In this document: in pieces, positions 1 through 8,717 of the stretch | How positions within the stretch are numbered: the first letter of the stretch is position 1 | How the letters are laid out: each line of letters opens with the position of its first letter | Source: Deinococcus peraridilitoris DSM 19664 | GTDB lineage: Bacteria; Deinococcota; Deinococci; Deinococcales; Deinococcaceae | DNA length: 64,000 nt | Assembly: GCF_000317835.1 (NCBI RefSeq) | Contig: NC_019793.1 | Coordinates: 2,629,001 to 2,693,000, forward strand | Direction: 5' to 3' | Notes under the pieces: model-generated | Database searches by the model: none | Told to the model about the DNA's origin: nothing | Seen by the model: the letters and a program-made list of their open reading frames with translations, nothing else | Made by a program: the position numbers and the translations under genes

Positions 1-2
1 CC

Positions 3-200
3 TGGCTGGAGCAGTGTCCACAGGCGTACACCAAGATCGTTCTGCCGGCTGAAGTCAAGTGGGAAGTCCGCGACAAGCTTGATCAGGCCAATGTCACCGA
101 GCGGACGCTCTTTCCGGGCCTGAGCGGCCTAAGCACCTGGCTCAGGCGCTACTATACCCCCCGGGCAGAGTTCCCTGAAGCATCAAATGAAAAAGGATGA
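3..200 (+). CDS. FRG domain-containing protein, C-terminal fragment
   Basis: Only the last 65 codons are in the window; the frame is open from base 3 to a TGA at 198-200. The translated end contains KWEVRDKLDQANVTERTLF followed by PGLSGLSTWLRRYY, which matches the typical C-terminal end of FRG-domain proteins (a helix around RDKL, then an N-x-T/LFPGL stretch). FRG domains are of uncertain biochemical function and are often found in accessory or defence-linked genes. The gene converges on the ABC binding protein gene at 299-1459, with a long perfect hairpin between them. The N-terminal domain is outside the window, so the full architecture is unknown. Confidence 0.6.
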   Translation, partial: WLEQCPQAYTKIVLPAEVKWEVRDKLDQANVTERTLFPGLSGLSTWLRRYYTPRAEFPEASNEKG

Positions 201-230
201 CCGTTCTGCTCGGCAGGGCGCGAGCCGTGA

Positions 231-286
231 CATCAGACAGCGGAAGTGCGAACCAATACTGTGGTTCGCACTTCCGCTGTCTGATG
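231..286. terminator. 25-bp perfect inverted repeat between convergent genes
   Basis: Left arm 231-255 and right arm 262-286 are perfect reverse complements over 25 bp, with a 6-nt loop. It lies between the stop of the FRG gene (200) and the stop of the ABC binding protein gene (299). This placement suits a bidirectional transcription terminator. Neither side carries a clear T-tract, so termination is inferred from position and stem strength. Confidence 0.65.
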
Positions 287-298
287 GTCTGGTCGGGT

Positions 299-1459
299 TT
301 ACTTCACGGCTTTGGGGCGGGCAATGTGAATCTGCAGGTACTCCGGAAGCGTGGTGGTCTCGCTGAAGCGCATCACGAACAGCGGTGCGCGCTGGCGGTC
401 ACCCTTGGCATTGAACGAGAGGGCGCCGGTGAGGCCGCCGGGAATGTTGACCTTGCGCACGGCGGCGCTCACGTCCGCACGGCTGAGGGTGTCTCCCGCG
501 CCCGCCTTGGCATCCAGCAGTGCTTGCAGCATCACGCGGGTGGCGTCGTAGTTGAAGACGCTGAAAATGGTGGCGTTCTGGTTGAAGGCCGACTTGAAGC
601 GCTGTGAGAACGCGCTTGCAGCGGCGAACTTGTTGAGGGGACCGAAGGTGGTGGTGTAGAGCACGCCCTTCACGAGACCCTGCCCGGTGCGAATGAAGCT
701 GGGGTCTTCGAAGGTGCTGCCGCCGGCAAAAACGGAGGTAATGTTGGCACTGCGCAGTTCACGCAGCAGCGCCAGCCCGGCTTCCTGGCCGCCGCTGAAG
801 TAGATGACGTCCGGATTCTGCTTTTTGGCGGCGGTCACGATGTCCTCGAACGCGATGCGCGCGGTGGTGTTGAAGCGGCCGACCACGTTGAGCTTGTAGA
901 CGGCGGCGGCAGTCTCGACATCGTCAGCCAGGCTGTTGCCATAAGTCGTGGCGTCGGAGATGACCATCAGCTTGCGGTGGGGCGTCTTTTGCGACAGGTA
1001 CTCGGCCATCGCGGCTGCCTGCGCGTCACTGCGGGCCACCACACGGTTGACGTTGGGGTAGTTGCGGTCGGTGATTTCGGTGGCAGTGGCCGCTCCGCTG
1101 AGCATGACCAGGTTGGCCGGGCGCAGCACGTCGCTCACCAGCATGGCGGTTCCCGAGAAGGTCGGTCCGAGCACGCCCAGCACTTCGGGGTCGCTGACCA
1201 GTGCCCGCGCGCTTTGGGCGGCGATGGTGGGGTTGCCCTCGTCGATCGGCACCAGGGTGACCTCCAGGCCGGCCTTGGTCAGTTGCGCCCGCATGGTCTG
1301 CAGGGCGAGCTCGGAGGCCAGTCGGGCGGATTCACCGATTGGGCCGAGCGGTCCGGAAAGTGGCGCGACGAGAGCGATCTTGACTTTGGTGGCAAGGGCG
1401 GGAGAGACGAGCAGCAGTACCGAGAGTGCTCCAAGGCGCGCCTTCATTGACATTGACAT
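299..1459 (-). CDS. ABC transporter periplasmic substrate-binding protein (branched-chain amino acid type)
   Basis: About 386 residues. A short signal peptide (KARLGALSVLLLVSPALA) is followed directly by KVKIALVAPLSGPLGPIGES, the signature start of LivJ-type periplasmic binding proteins (Peripla_BP_6). Later landmarks are VLGVLGPTFSGTAM and NYPNVNRVVARSDAQAAAMA, typical of this fold. It would bind an amino acid or related ligand outside the membrane and pass it to a LivHMGF-type permease, but no permease or ATPase genes are nearby, so the partner must lie elsewhere. Three in-frame ATGs occur at 1459, 1453 and 1447; none has a good Shine-Dalgarno, and I chose the first. A longer in-frame start at 1507 would add 16 residues ahead of the signal peptide and looks less likely. 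Substrate is not determined. Confidence 0.85.
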   Translation of the reverse strand: MSMSMKARLGALSVLLLVSPALATKVKIALVAPLSGPLGPIGESARLASELALQTMRAQLTKAGLEVTLVPIDEGNPTIAAQSARALVSDPEVLGVLGPTFSGTAMLVSDVLRPANLVMLSGAATATEITDRNYPNVNRVVARSDAQAAAMAEYLSQKTPHRKLMVISDATTYGNSLADDVETAAAVYKLNVVGRFNTTARIAFEDIVTAAKKQNPDVIYFSGGQEAGLALLRELRSANITSVFAGGSTFEDPSFIRTGQGLVKGVLYTTTFGPLNKFAAASAFSQRFKSAFNQNATIFSVFNYDATRVMLQALLDAKAGAGDTLSRADVSAAVRKVNIPGGLTGALSFNAKGDRQRAPLFVMRFSETTTLPEYLQIHIARPKAVK

Positions 1460-1573
1460 ATGTGAATTTTTTCGTATTAAGACTTTCAAGGCTCTTACAA
1501 AACTCATCTATTTTGTTGTACTCAGTTTATTTTTCATACTGCATGTCCGGCGAGCAGCGGGTATGGTAAGCAC

Positions 1574-1798
1574 ATGACCCAAGGCCAACTTCGGCGCAAC
1601 ATCCGGCCAGGACTCACGGTCAGCATTGTCATGAAGGCCGACCAGCGTTCGGGTCGTCTCACACGCGGCGTCGTCCGCGACCTGCTGACCCGTGCCCCCA
1701 GCCATCCGCACGGCATCAAAGTCCGGCTGGAAACCGGAGAAGTCGGGCGGGTCAAGCTGATTCACGACCCCGAGGCCGCCGATTCCAGTGTCGGTTGA
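1574..1798 (+). CDS. YwbE family protein (DUF2196)
   Basis: A 74-residue protein with RRNIRPGLTVSIVMKADQRSG, LTRGVVRDLLT and SHPHGIKVRLETGEVGRV (each a hallmark of the small YwbE/DUF2196 family, length 60-75). The function of the family is not known. A TATGGT box at 1562-1567 ends 6 nt before the ATG and there is no Shine-Dalgarno, so the message is probably leaderless. The last 37 bases overlap the 3' end of the methyltransferase gene on the other strand. Confidence 0.85.
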   Translation: MTQGQLRRNIRPGLTVSIVMKADQRSGRLTRGVVRDLLTRAPSHPHGIKVRLETGEVGRVKLIHDPEAADSSVG

Positions 1799-2712
1799 TC
1801 GCCCGTCGGCCCCACCTGCGGCACGGCGGTCAGCACGATCTCGTACTTGCCGGTGACGTACACGCGAAAGCCATGTTTCTGCAAATGCCGACGGTACAGT
1901 GCCAGATCCTTGAGCAGCAGGGACAGGTCGGGCCTGCGAAAATTCAGCAGCCTTGCTCCATACGAGAGCCGCCCGGCTTCGAGGCGGCAGTTGGGCAGCG
2001 AGAGGATCAGCGCGCCGCCCGGCGAGAGGTGGTCACGCAACAGGGTGCGAAACACCCGGTCCTGCTCGATGCCGGAACTCTGCAGCGTTCCCAGCGACAG
2101 CACCAGATCGAAGCGGCCCAGTGCCGCGTGCGGCAGATTATTCACGTCCAACGTACGAAACGAATAGTGTGCAAAGCGGGTGCGGGCAAGTTGCAGGGCG
2201 CTCTCGCTCACATCGATGCCCACCACCTGAAAGTCATGCCCGGGGTAGGCCAGATCCAGCAATTGCAGTTCCCGACCGCTGTTGACGCCGACATCCAGAA
2301 TGCGCGCGCCGGGCTGGAGGCGCACCCGTGCCAGCGCCTCAAGCAGGTCGTCCAGCAGGATCGGGTCTTCCAGCTTGTCCAGACGCTGAAACTCGCTGTC
2401 GGCCCCGTACCGCTCCTGATCTTTCGAGCGCCGGTGCAGTGACGCTCCCGGCAGGCGGCGCAGGTGCAGCTCCAGACGCTCGCCCCGCACCACGGGGGTC
2501 ATCAGGTGGCATTCCAGCCGGTCGGCCAGATCAAGCCAGGCCTGCAGCGGGCGCCAGATGCCTTGCGGGGTGCGTTCCCCGGGAAAGCGCTGCAAGTCCA
2601 GGTCGGGGTTGGGCACGCTCAGTTGTGCCTCGCCCTGCCCGTTCAGCGCGGCGCGCACCCGTGGCAGGATCTCGTGCATCGGCTCGAACGAGAAGATCAA
2701 GGGCTCGGACAT
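1762..2712 (-). CDS. class I SAM-dependent methyltransferase
   Basis: 316 residues. The C-terminal half has a Rossmann methyltransferase core: motif I ARILDVGVNSGRELQLLDL near residue 140, an acidic strand end VVGIDVSESALQLAR (ribose binding), and FDLVLSLGTLQ (motif IV-like). The N-terminal 110 residues have no match I recognise and may select the substrate. TAGGCT at 2719-2724 ends 6 nt before the ATG, which suggests a leaderless transcript. Its 3' end overlaps the YwbE-like gene by 37 bp in antisense. The substrate cannot be inferred from the sequence. Confidence 0.8.
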   Translation of the reverse strand: MSEPLIFSFEPMHEILPRVRAALNGQGEAQLSVPNPDLDLQRFPGERTPQGIWRPLQAWLDLADRLECHLMTPVVRGERLELHLRRLPGASLHRRSKDQERYGADSEFQRLDKLEDPILLDDLLEALARVRLQPGARILDVGVNSGRELQLLDLAYPGHDFQVVGIDVSESALQLARTRFAHYSFRTLDVNNLPHAALGRFDLVLSLGTLQSSGIEQDRVFRTLLRDHLSPGGALILSLPNCRLEAGRLSYGARLLNFRRPDLSLLLKDLALYRRHLQKHGFRVYVTGKYEIVLTAVPQVGPTGDQPTLESAASGS

Positions 2713-2827
2713 GTTCCCAGCCTACGTCGCCCCAGCGTGCCGGGCGTTCGTTTGGAAAATTCAAACTCCGGTCCAGTCCGGGCCGTGCCCTGATTTTATG
2801 GGCTGGAGCAGCAACGGACCAGCCGGC

Positions 2828-2858
2828 ACAAGGGCCGCTCCTCAGGAGCGGCCCTTGT
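2828..2858 (-). terminator. hairpin downstream of the nfeD-floA operon
   Basis: Perfect 15-bp arms 2828-2842 and 2844-2858 around a single base, so in practice a 12-13 bp stem with a small loop. It sits 41 bp beyond the stop of the last operon gene (2900). There is no strong T-tract on the minus strand. Confidence 0.55.
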
Positions 2859-2899
2859 GTGCATAACAGAACGAGTGTGCCCTTCTGCCCGCAGGGGAA

Positions 2900-3250
2900 C
2901 TAACCTTCGTCCGGATCGCGCAGTGCTTTGGGCGGACCGAGGACTTCGATGAGCAGAAACGCGCGTTGCAGCGCCCGGCGCGAGGACAGTTCTTTGCGCA
3001 GCAGTTCCCGTTGCGACAGGGGCCGCGCGCTTTCCACCACACCCGCTGGCATTCTCTCCGGGCGCGCCACGGTCCGTGCCTGGACCGGCTCGGCCGCCAC
3101 CCTCATCTGTGGCGTCTCCTGAGGTGGCGGTGGGGGTGACGGCTCCGGGGCCACCTGCGCTTTCAGCGCCTGCTCGCGCAGGTATTCCTGCGGATCGGGC
3201 AGTTCGCGTGACAGCCCACGCCCGCCGAATCCGTCATTCGAGCCGGTCAT
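2900..3250 (-). CDS. hypothetical protein, third gene of the nfeD-floA operon
   Basis: About 116 residues, rich in proline and charged residues (PEPSPPPPPQETP near residue 35), with a predicted helical basic stretch SQRELLRKELSSRRALQRAF near residue 80-100. No signal peptide or membrane segment is visible. The ATG at 3250 has a GAAGG 5 nt upstream; an in-frame TTG at 3262 overlaps the floA stop and would add four residues. Close packing behind floA suggests cotranscription and possibly a role with the flotillin complex, but I do not recognise the family. Confidence 0.6.
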   Translation of the reverse strand: MTGSNDGFGGRGLSRELPDPQEYLREQALKAQVAPEPSPPPPPQETPQMRVAAEPVQARTVARPERMPAGVVESARPLSQRELLRKELSSRRALQRAFLLIEVLGPPKALRDPDEG

Positions 3251-3258
3251 CGTGGCCT

Positions 3259-4227
3259 TCAACCGCCCCGGAGGTTGGCAGACTCATCGTCCTCGGAGAG
3301 GGCCTGGCGCATGCGGGTATCGGCCTGTACGTTCTCCATCTTGTAGTAGTCCATCACACCCAGGCGGCCGTTGCGGAAGGCTTCGGCCAGTGCCAGCGGC
3401 ACCTGCGCTTCGGCTTCCACCACGCGGGCGCGCATTTCCTGCTCGTAGGCGACAGCCATCGCGCGGCGCTCCTCCGCCTTGGCCTGCGCAATTTTCTTGT
3501 CGGCCTCGGCCTGATCGGTCTGCAACTCGGCGCCGATGTTGCGTCCGACATCGACATCGGCGATGTCGATCGACAGGATCTCGAAAGCCGTCCCGGCGTC
3601 GAGACCGCGCTCCAGTACGTACTTGGAAATCGCGTCAGGATTTTCGAGCACCATCTTGTGGTTGGCCGCCGAGCCGATTGACGACACCGTGCCTTCGCCC
3701 ACCCGGGCGATGATGGTCTCCTCACCCGCGCCGCCCACAAGGCGCTCGATGTTGGCGCGCACCGTCACCCGTGCCACGGCCACGACCTGAATGCCGTCCT
3801 TGGCCACCGCGGCGACGCGCGGCGTCTGAATGACCTTGGGATTGACGCTGACCTGGACCGCTTCGAGCACATCACGGCCCGCGAGGTCGATGGCCGTCGC
3901 GCGTTTCCAGGGCAGCGCGATGTTGGCGCGGTCGGCCGAAATCAGGGCCGTCACCACACGGCCCACGTTGCCGCCTGCCAGCGAGTGCGCTTCCATCTGC
4001 CCCACGTCGAGGTTCAGGCCCGCCTTGGTGGCGCTGATCAGCGGACGGACGATTTCGGCCGGGTTGACCTTGCGCAGTCGCATGCCGATCAAGGTGCCGA
4101 TGCTCACCCGTACGCCCGAAAAGATTGCGGTAATCCACAAGCCCACCGGCACGAAGTAAAAGAACATCCACAACAGAATGAAGACGATAAAAACCAGGAT
4201 TCCCAGCGTAAACAGTGTGCCTTCCAT
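3259..4227 (-). CDS. floA: flotillin-like protein FloA
   Basis: 322 residues, the usual length for FloA (YqfA). It begins with one hydrophobic hairpin ([20 protein letters not shown]), then [20 protein letters not shown], an SPFH-type core with [20 protein letters not shown], and a C-terminal Ala/Glu-rich helical region ([19 protein letters not shown]) typical of flotillins. FloA oligomerises at the inner face of the membrane and organises functional microdomains. The ATG at 4227 follows GGAGAG with good spacing; the longer open frame upstream is an out-of-context extension over nfeD. It starts 25 bp after the nfeD stop, reproducing the widely conserved nfeD-floA operon. Confidence 0.93.
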   Translation of the reverse strand: MEGTLFTLGILVFIVFILLWMFFYFVPVGLWITAIFSGVRVSIGTLIGMRLRKVNPAEIVRPLISATKAGLNLDVGQMEAHSLAGGNVGRVVTALISADRANIALPWKRATAIDLAGRDVLEAVQVSVNPKVIQTPRVAAVAKDGIQVVAVARVTVRANIERLVGGAGEETIIARVGEGTVSSIGSAANHKMVLENPDAISKYVLERGLDAGTAFEILSIDIADVDVGRNIGAELQTDQAEADKKIAQAKAEERRAMAVAYEQEMRARVVEAEAQVPLALAEAFRNGRLGVMDYYKMENVQADTRMRQALSEDDESANLRGG

Positions 4228-4252
4228 GTCTCTCCGTTCCTTCCTCGTCCGC

Positions 4253-5734
4253 TCAGGTGAGGTCGCTGTCGCCGGTCCGGGCGCGCTGCACGACCCGCCG
4301 GTAGCCTTCGTCGGCAATGACGCGCACCTGCTCGCCCGCCTTGATGTAGTCACCCTGCGATACGACATCGACGCGCTGCCCCTCGATGTTCGCGATGCCA
4401 CCCGGTCGCAGATCCGAAAGGGCGACGCCCACGGCTCCCTCAAAAGAGCGCTGCGGTGGTGGCTCCGGGGCACCCTCAGCATACGTGGCGCTGTGGGCTT
4501 CGAGGCGCTCACCCTCGAGCCAGTGCCACGCTCTGGACGTTCTCTGCTTGATGGGCGCGGCTTCCGTGGTGCCGACCTGCGAATTGAGAATCATGCCCTG
4601 CACTGCCGCGGCGCGGGGCAGAAAGCGCAGGAGTACCAGACTTCCCAGCGTCATCAGCACAAAGGTCGCCATGATGGTCGACGCCGCACGTGTCAGGTCC
4701 TGCGGCGTGATGACCTGTCCCCCGATCAGGGATACGAACAGGCCACCCAGCAGGGCCGTTGCGCCCAGAATTCCGGCAATGCCGAAGCCGGGCAGCACGA
4801 ACACCTCCACGGCGATCAGCACCAAGCCGATGACTGCCAGGGTGACGCCTTCCCAGCCGGCCAGTCCGGCCAGGAAATGCCCCCAGAAGAACAGCCCGAA
4901 CAGCAGCAGCCCGAGACTGCCGATCAGACCGAATCCGCCTGTGTACACGTCGGCGAGAATCAGCAGGAAACCCAGTGAGGTCAGCAGCGACGCCACCAGT
5001 GGATTGGTCAGGAACCGCACCAGCCGTTCGGCGGGGCTGATTTCGGCCTCACGTACCGTCACACCGTCCAGGCCCGCCGCTTTCAGCAGCGCCGCGCGGT
5101 CCGTCACCACGCCATCGGCATACCCGCGCTGCTGGGCCTGCGAGGCGGTGAGGGTGAGCAACTGCCCGCGGTTCACCAGACCCTCAATGGCAATTGAGGG
5201 GTCCACCATCGCCTCGGCCACCAGCGGATCGCGCTTTCGCAGTTCGGCGGTGGAGCGGAAGGTCGAGCGGACCGCCGAAATGGTTTTGGCGTCCGCGGTG
5301 GTGCCCGAGCCGGTCACCGGAGTCGCGGCGCCCATCACCGCGCCGGGCGCGAGATAGATTTCCTGCGCGGCAATGGCGATCAGCGCGCCCGCCGAAAAGG
5401 CCTCACGGTTCACGAAGGCGATCGTGCGCAGCCGCGAGTCCAGGATGGACTGACGCATCTGCAGCACGGCGTCCAGCCGCCCGCCGGGTGTGTTGATCTC
5501 CAGAATCACCGCGCGGGCATTCTGCTCGGCAGCTCCGGCCAGGGCGCGTTTCAGGAAAGGGGAGAGGCCCAGATCGATTTCGTTCTGAATGGGCACCACG
5601 ACCACCGGGCCCGGGGACTGCGCCCGCCCCAGGGTGAGCAGCGAGGCGCCCAGCACGAGGAGCAACAGGCCCAACATCATCAGGCGACCTGGAAGCAGAC
5701 GGGTGGCGCTTGGCAAGTAACGGGAGCGGTTCAT
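4253..5734 (-). CDS. nfeD: NfeD family membrane-bound serine protease
   Basis: 493 residues. N-terminal signal/anchor ([18 protein letters not shown]), then a ClpP/SppA-like protease domain (residues about 40-230) with [18 protein letters not shown] and the nucleophile region [14 protein letters not shown] (Ser in FSAG). This is followed by four to five membrane segments (about 245-390) and a C-terminal NfeD OB-fold domain ending in [18 protein letters not shown]. Long NfeD proteins cleave hydrophobic segments of partner proteins and are usually encoded next to floA, as here. The ATG at 5734 has AGGAGGG upstream; the open frame beyond it is spurious. Confidence 0.9.
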   Translation of the reverse strand: MNRSRYLPSATRLLPGRLMMLGLLLLVLGASLLTLGRAQSPGPVVVVPIQNEIDLGLSPFLKRALAGAAEQNARAVILEINTPGGRLDAVLQMRQSILDSRLRTIAFVNREAFSAGALIAIAAQEIYLAPGAVMGAATPVTGSGTTADAKTISAVRSTFRSTAELRKRDPLVAEAMVDPSIAIEGLVNRGQLLTLTASQAQQRGYADGVVTDRAALLKAAGLDGVTVREAEISPAERLVRFLTNPLVASLLTSLGFLLILADVYTGGFGLIGSLGLLLFGLFFWGHFLAGLAGWEGVTLAVIGLVLIAVEVFVLPGFGIAGILGATALLGGLFVSLIGGQVITPQDLTRAASTIMATFVLMTLGSLVLLRFLPRAAAVQGMILNSQVGTTEAAPIKQRTSRAWHWLEGERLEAHSATYAEGAPEPPPQRSFEGAVGVALSDLRPGGIANIEGQRVDVVSQGDYIKAGEQVRVIADEGYRRVVQRARTGDSDLT

Positions 5735-6095
5735 AAAAGAAGCCCTCCTGCAGGAACCCACGGAGAAGTGAACCCTGTGCTGGCATCGTACCGTGCGCGT
5801 CGTCGGGCGACGTGGTGAAAGCGCACGGTGCGGCGCATGGCGCCGCACCGCGCCCACGGACAAAGGTGGCCACGAACGAATGCTGGGCGTCGTGACCGGT
5901 CTTGCAGCTGAACGACGGGGCAACTCGACATATACAGCCGATACGCACCGGTATGCCGCCGGGTTCCCGTCCTCCCGAAAGCCTCCCGTGGTCGCCCTGG
6001 CGTTGCCGCCAGCGTTTCATGAGAACTGCCGAGAGGCGTCTTTACCGCGTTGGATAGAACGAGGCGCACCAGATCAGAATGCTGGATTTCAACGC
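5735..6095. other. intergenic region between nfeD and the Kelch lipoprotein gene
   Basis: 361 bp between divergent genes. It contains the nfeD Shine-Dalgarno at its left edge. No repeat, RNA gene or convincing small coding region was found. Promoters for both flanking genes should be here but I cannot place them with confidence. Confidence 0.5.
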
Positions 6096-7607
6096 ATGCG
6101 ACACTTCACCAAGGAAGTCAAGATTTTCCTGCTGCTTGCGCTGCTCTCCGGTTGCGCCCGGCAGGTCAGCCCCGAATTCCCCGACACGGCTCATGAAGTC
6201 ACCGCCAGTCCCCTCGCGGTGGGTGACCTGCGAATCACGGCCAGTTCAGTCGACACCAACGCCGGAAGTTCGGCGGGTGGAGCAGTCGACGGCCAGTTCG
6301 GCACCTGGTGGGGCACCAACGCCGTGGGCGGAGCCCTGCGCCTCGATCCCGGAACGACCAGCACGGTGAGCGCCGTGCGGATCGCCTTTTACAAAGGCAG
6401 CTCACGCAGCGCGACCTTCGATCTGCAGGTCACCACCAGCGCCACCATCACCAGCACGACCTCCTGGACGACCGTGACGACGCGTACCAGCAGCGGCGCA
6501 ACCAACGACTTTCAGCGTTTCGTGCTGCCTGCGCCGGTCAGCGCCCGTCACCTGCGGCTCGTGAACCGCGGAACCAGCACGGGCAGCGCCACGGCCTTCA
6601 CGGAAGTCGCCATCGAGGGCAGCGCAACCACGGGCGGTACTTCAGGCTGGAGCGTCAAAGCCCCGGCGCCCCTGAAACGCTGGGAATCGCAGGGACTGGC
6701 CGCCGAAGGCCAGCTCTTCACTTTCGGAGGCTTCCGCAACACCCCGGACATCGCGGTTTACGCGACACGTGAGAGCTACCGTTTCAGCGTGGCAAGCAAC
6801 ACCTGGACGCGCATCGCCGACCTGCCCGAGCCCATCACCCACGCCGGGCAGGCCCTGGATGAGCAGCGCCGCACGATTTACCTGGCAGGCGGTTTTGTCG
6901 GAAACGGCTACACCAAGACCAATCCGATCGTCACGACCGCCAAAGTCTGGAAGTATGACCTCGCCACGAATTCCTGGAGTGCCGCGCCCTCACTGCCCGC
7001 ACCGCGCGCGGCGGGTGTCCTGGTGCGGCGGGGCCGCTTCCTGCATTACTTCGCGGGAACCGTCCGCACCGGAGACAGCTACGGGGGTGATTACAATTCC
7101 CACTGGGCACTCAACCTCGATCAGCCTTCCCAGGGCTGGCAGCGCAAGGCTCCGTATCCGCTGGCAGTCAATCACTTGTCAGGCGCAGTGGTAGGAGAAA
7201 CCATTTACGGATTGGGTGGTCAGCGTTCGGACGCCGAGACCAGCACCAACACTTCGGCGGTCTACGCCTACGACCCGGCAGGTGACCGCTGGACCGCGGC
7301 CGGAGGGGTGGCTCCCATGCCGCGTCCGCTGGGACACGCGGGTGCGAGCACTTTCGTGCGTGACGGCCGCATCATCGTGGTGGGGGGCGTCACCAACGAT
7401 CCTCAGTCCATTCGTGGCGGGCGTGAGGTGGCCAACGTCGTCATGTACCGCCCGGACACGAACCGCTGGACCGAACTGACCCCGCTTCCCAGTCCCCGGC
7501 AGTCTCCGGTCGCCGACCTGGTGAGCGGTGTCATGGTCGCCACGACCGGTGACGGTGCGGACAAGGCTCCACACGACGAAACCTGGACCCGTCCCTGGTC
7601 ACCGTGA
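6096..7607 (+). CDS. secreted lipoprotein with discoidin (F5/8 type C) and Kelch-repeat domains
   Basis: 503 residues. Signal peptide KIFLLLALLSGC with a lipobox Cys at about residue 17 predicts a lipid-anchored exported protein. Residues about 45-170 resemble an F5/8 type C (discoidin) carbohydrate-binding domain (ITASSVDTNAGSSAGGAVDG, GTWWGT, HLRLVNRG). From about residue 185 onward there are Kelch-type blades (FTFGGFRN, YLAGGFVGNG, YGLGGQRSD, IVVGGVTND with W/Y landmarks), which fold as a beta-propeller. This combination suggests extracellular glycan binding. The ATG lacks a clear ribosome binding site; longer upstream frames do not encode a signal peptide. Whether it has catalytic activity is unknown. 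Confidence 0.85.
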   Translation: MRHFTKEVKIFLLLALLSGCARQVSPEFPDTAHEVTASPLAVGDLRITASSVDTNAGSSAGGAVDGQFGTWWGTNAVGGALRLDPGTTSTVSAVRIAFYKGSSRSATFDLQVTTSATITSTTSWTTVTTRTSSGATNDFQRFVLPAPVSARHLRLVNRGTSTGSATAFTEVAIEGSATTGGTSGWSVKAPAPLKRWESQGLAAEGQLFTFGGFRNTPDIAVYATRESYRFSVASNTWTRIADLPEPITHAGQALDEQRRTIYLAGGFVGNGYTKTNPIVTTAKVWKYDLATNSWSAAPSLPAPRAAGVLVRRGRFLHYFAGTVRTGDSYGGDYNSHWALNLDQPSQGWQRKAPYPLAVNHLSGAVVGETIYGLGGQRSDAETSTNTSAVYAYDPAGDRWTAAGGVAPMPRPLGHAGASTFVRDGRIIVVGGVTNDPQSIRGGREVANVVMYRPDTNRWTELTPLPSPRQSPVADLVSGVMVATTGDGADKAPHDETWTRPWSP

Positions 7608-7770
7608 GTCGTCCGGTCACCCTGAACGGCACCTGGGGCGGCGCGCTGCGGGTGCCTGCGTCGGGTCAGGTGCGGGGCATTCCCGCTGACTTCCGCTGAC
7701 CGTCATTTTTGCGTGCGCTGCCTGCTTCGATTGACCTCCGTTCGCCGCCCAGTTCGTCTGCTTTTCGGCT

Positions 7771-7842
7771 GCATCATTTGACCGGACGTGCATAAGGCGC
7801 TATCTTGAAGGAATCAGCGGCCACAGCGGTCGCTTTTTCTTT
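7771..7842 (+). promoter_or_regulatory. promoter-terminator unit, copy A
   Basis: TTGACC at 7778-7783 and TATCTT at 7801-7806 are separated by exactly 17 bp, a good sigma-70 promoter. Just beyond the expected start site is a GC-rich stem (7817-7822 with 7828-7833, one G-U pair) followed by TTTTTCTTT, a classic intrinsic terminator. The predicted transcript is therefore only about 30 nt unless polymerase reads through to the gene at 7962. The first 52 bases match copy B (12983-13056) at 46 positions, including the spacer and the early transcribed part. Confidence 0.7.
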
Positions 7843-7961
7843 CACCGACCTTGGGACGGATCGCCCACGCGACGACTTCTTTTCCGCGCTGCGCGCGTCC
7901 CCGTTTCGAAGGTCGGCGGCCACACCCCGACGTGGCCAGAAAGGTCACTGCGACCCCCATC

Positions 7962-8633
7962 ATGCCCAGACGACGTAAATTTCGCTCCGTGGACGAGCAT
8001 ACCCCTGGATCTTTCGACGCACGACTCGCTTTGCTGCTGGAACTGCCCGCGCCGGCGCCGCGGGACGGCACCTACGCCGACTTGCGCTCAGGTCTGGTGC
8101 GCGAGGAGCGTGAAGCGCTCGACCGCGCCCTGGAACTACAGCAGCTGCTTACCAGCGTGACGCAGGACTCGCGGGCACGCCGGGCGGTGGGCGGCGTGGC
8201 GGCCCAGTCGGAACTGGCCGGCTACGCGCGCGGCTATCGCGCCGGTCTGCGCGCAGCGCGGCGTATTGCCGAGCAGGCCCAGAGTCAGGCCGGCCGAGTG
8301 CTGGAGGGTCTGCAGGACGAGGTGCTGCGCCTGAACGACGAGGCGGCCCGTTTGCGCTCGGAGCTCGAGCAGGTGCGTGCGGCGCGTGAACGCAAGGTGC
8401 GCAGCGTTCGTAAGGATGAAGTGCATGTCCCCGAGAACGCCGAGGAAGCCCGACGGGTAGCGCGCAATATTGAGGAATTCTTGAAGATTGCGGAGGGCGG
8501 CGAGATGGACCTGGAGGAAATCCGCGCCCGACTGCCCGAGGAAGCCAACGTCCGGGACGCCCTGCACCACCTGTTGCTGGCTCGCCGGGCGACCATTCAC
8601 GGCAGCAATCTGCGGCTCGTGCAACCGGACTGA
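7962..8633 (+). CDS. hypothetical protein with central coiled coil
   Basis: 223 residues from the ATG at 7962 (MPRRRKFRSVDE). It is strongly charged, with a predicted coiled coil around residues 100-165 (repeated Glu/Arg/Leu, e.g. DEAARLRSELEQVRAARERK) and a C-terminal region (DLEEIRARLPEEANVRDAL then LHHLLLARRATIHG) that could be a small helical or winged-helix fold. No signal peptide. Upstream open frame to 7851 runs over the leader of promoter-terminator unit A, so the shorter start is preferred. I do not recognise the family. Expression may depend on read-through of the terminator at 7817-7842. Confidence 0.7.
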   Translation: MPRRRKFRSVDEHTPGSFDARLALLLELPAPAPRDGTYADLRSGLVREEREALDRALELQQLLTSVTQDSRARRAVGGVAAQSELAGYARGYRAGLRAARRIAEQAQSQAGRVLEGLQDEVLRLNDEAARLRSELEQVRAARERKVRSVRKDEVHVPENAEEARRVARNIEEFLKIAEGGEMDLEEIRARLPEEANVRDALHHLLLARRATIHGSNLRLVQPD

Positions 8634-8717
8634 CCCAAGGCAGGGTGGAGGAATTCTTGGCGCAACTGTCAAGAGAGTACACATCATCCACCAAATCTCG
8701 CGCTAGCATCTCTGAGT

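Noticed and set aside
7604..7699. 32-codon frame after the Kelch gene
   Set aside because: It starts with GTG overlapping the Kelch stop and has no ribosome binding site; could be a gene remnant, but there is no evidence it is expressed.
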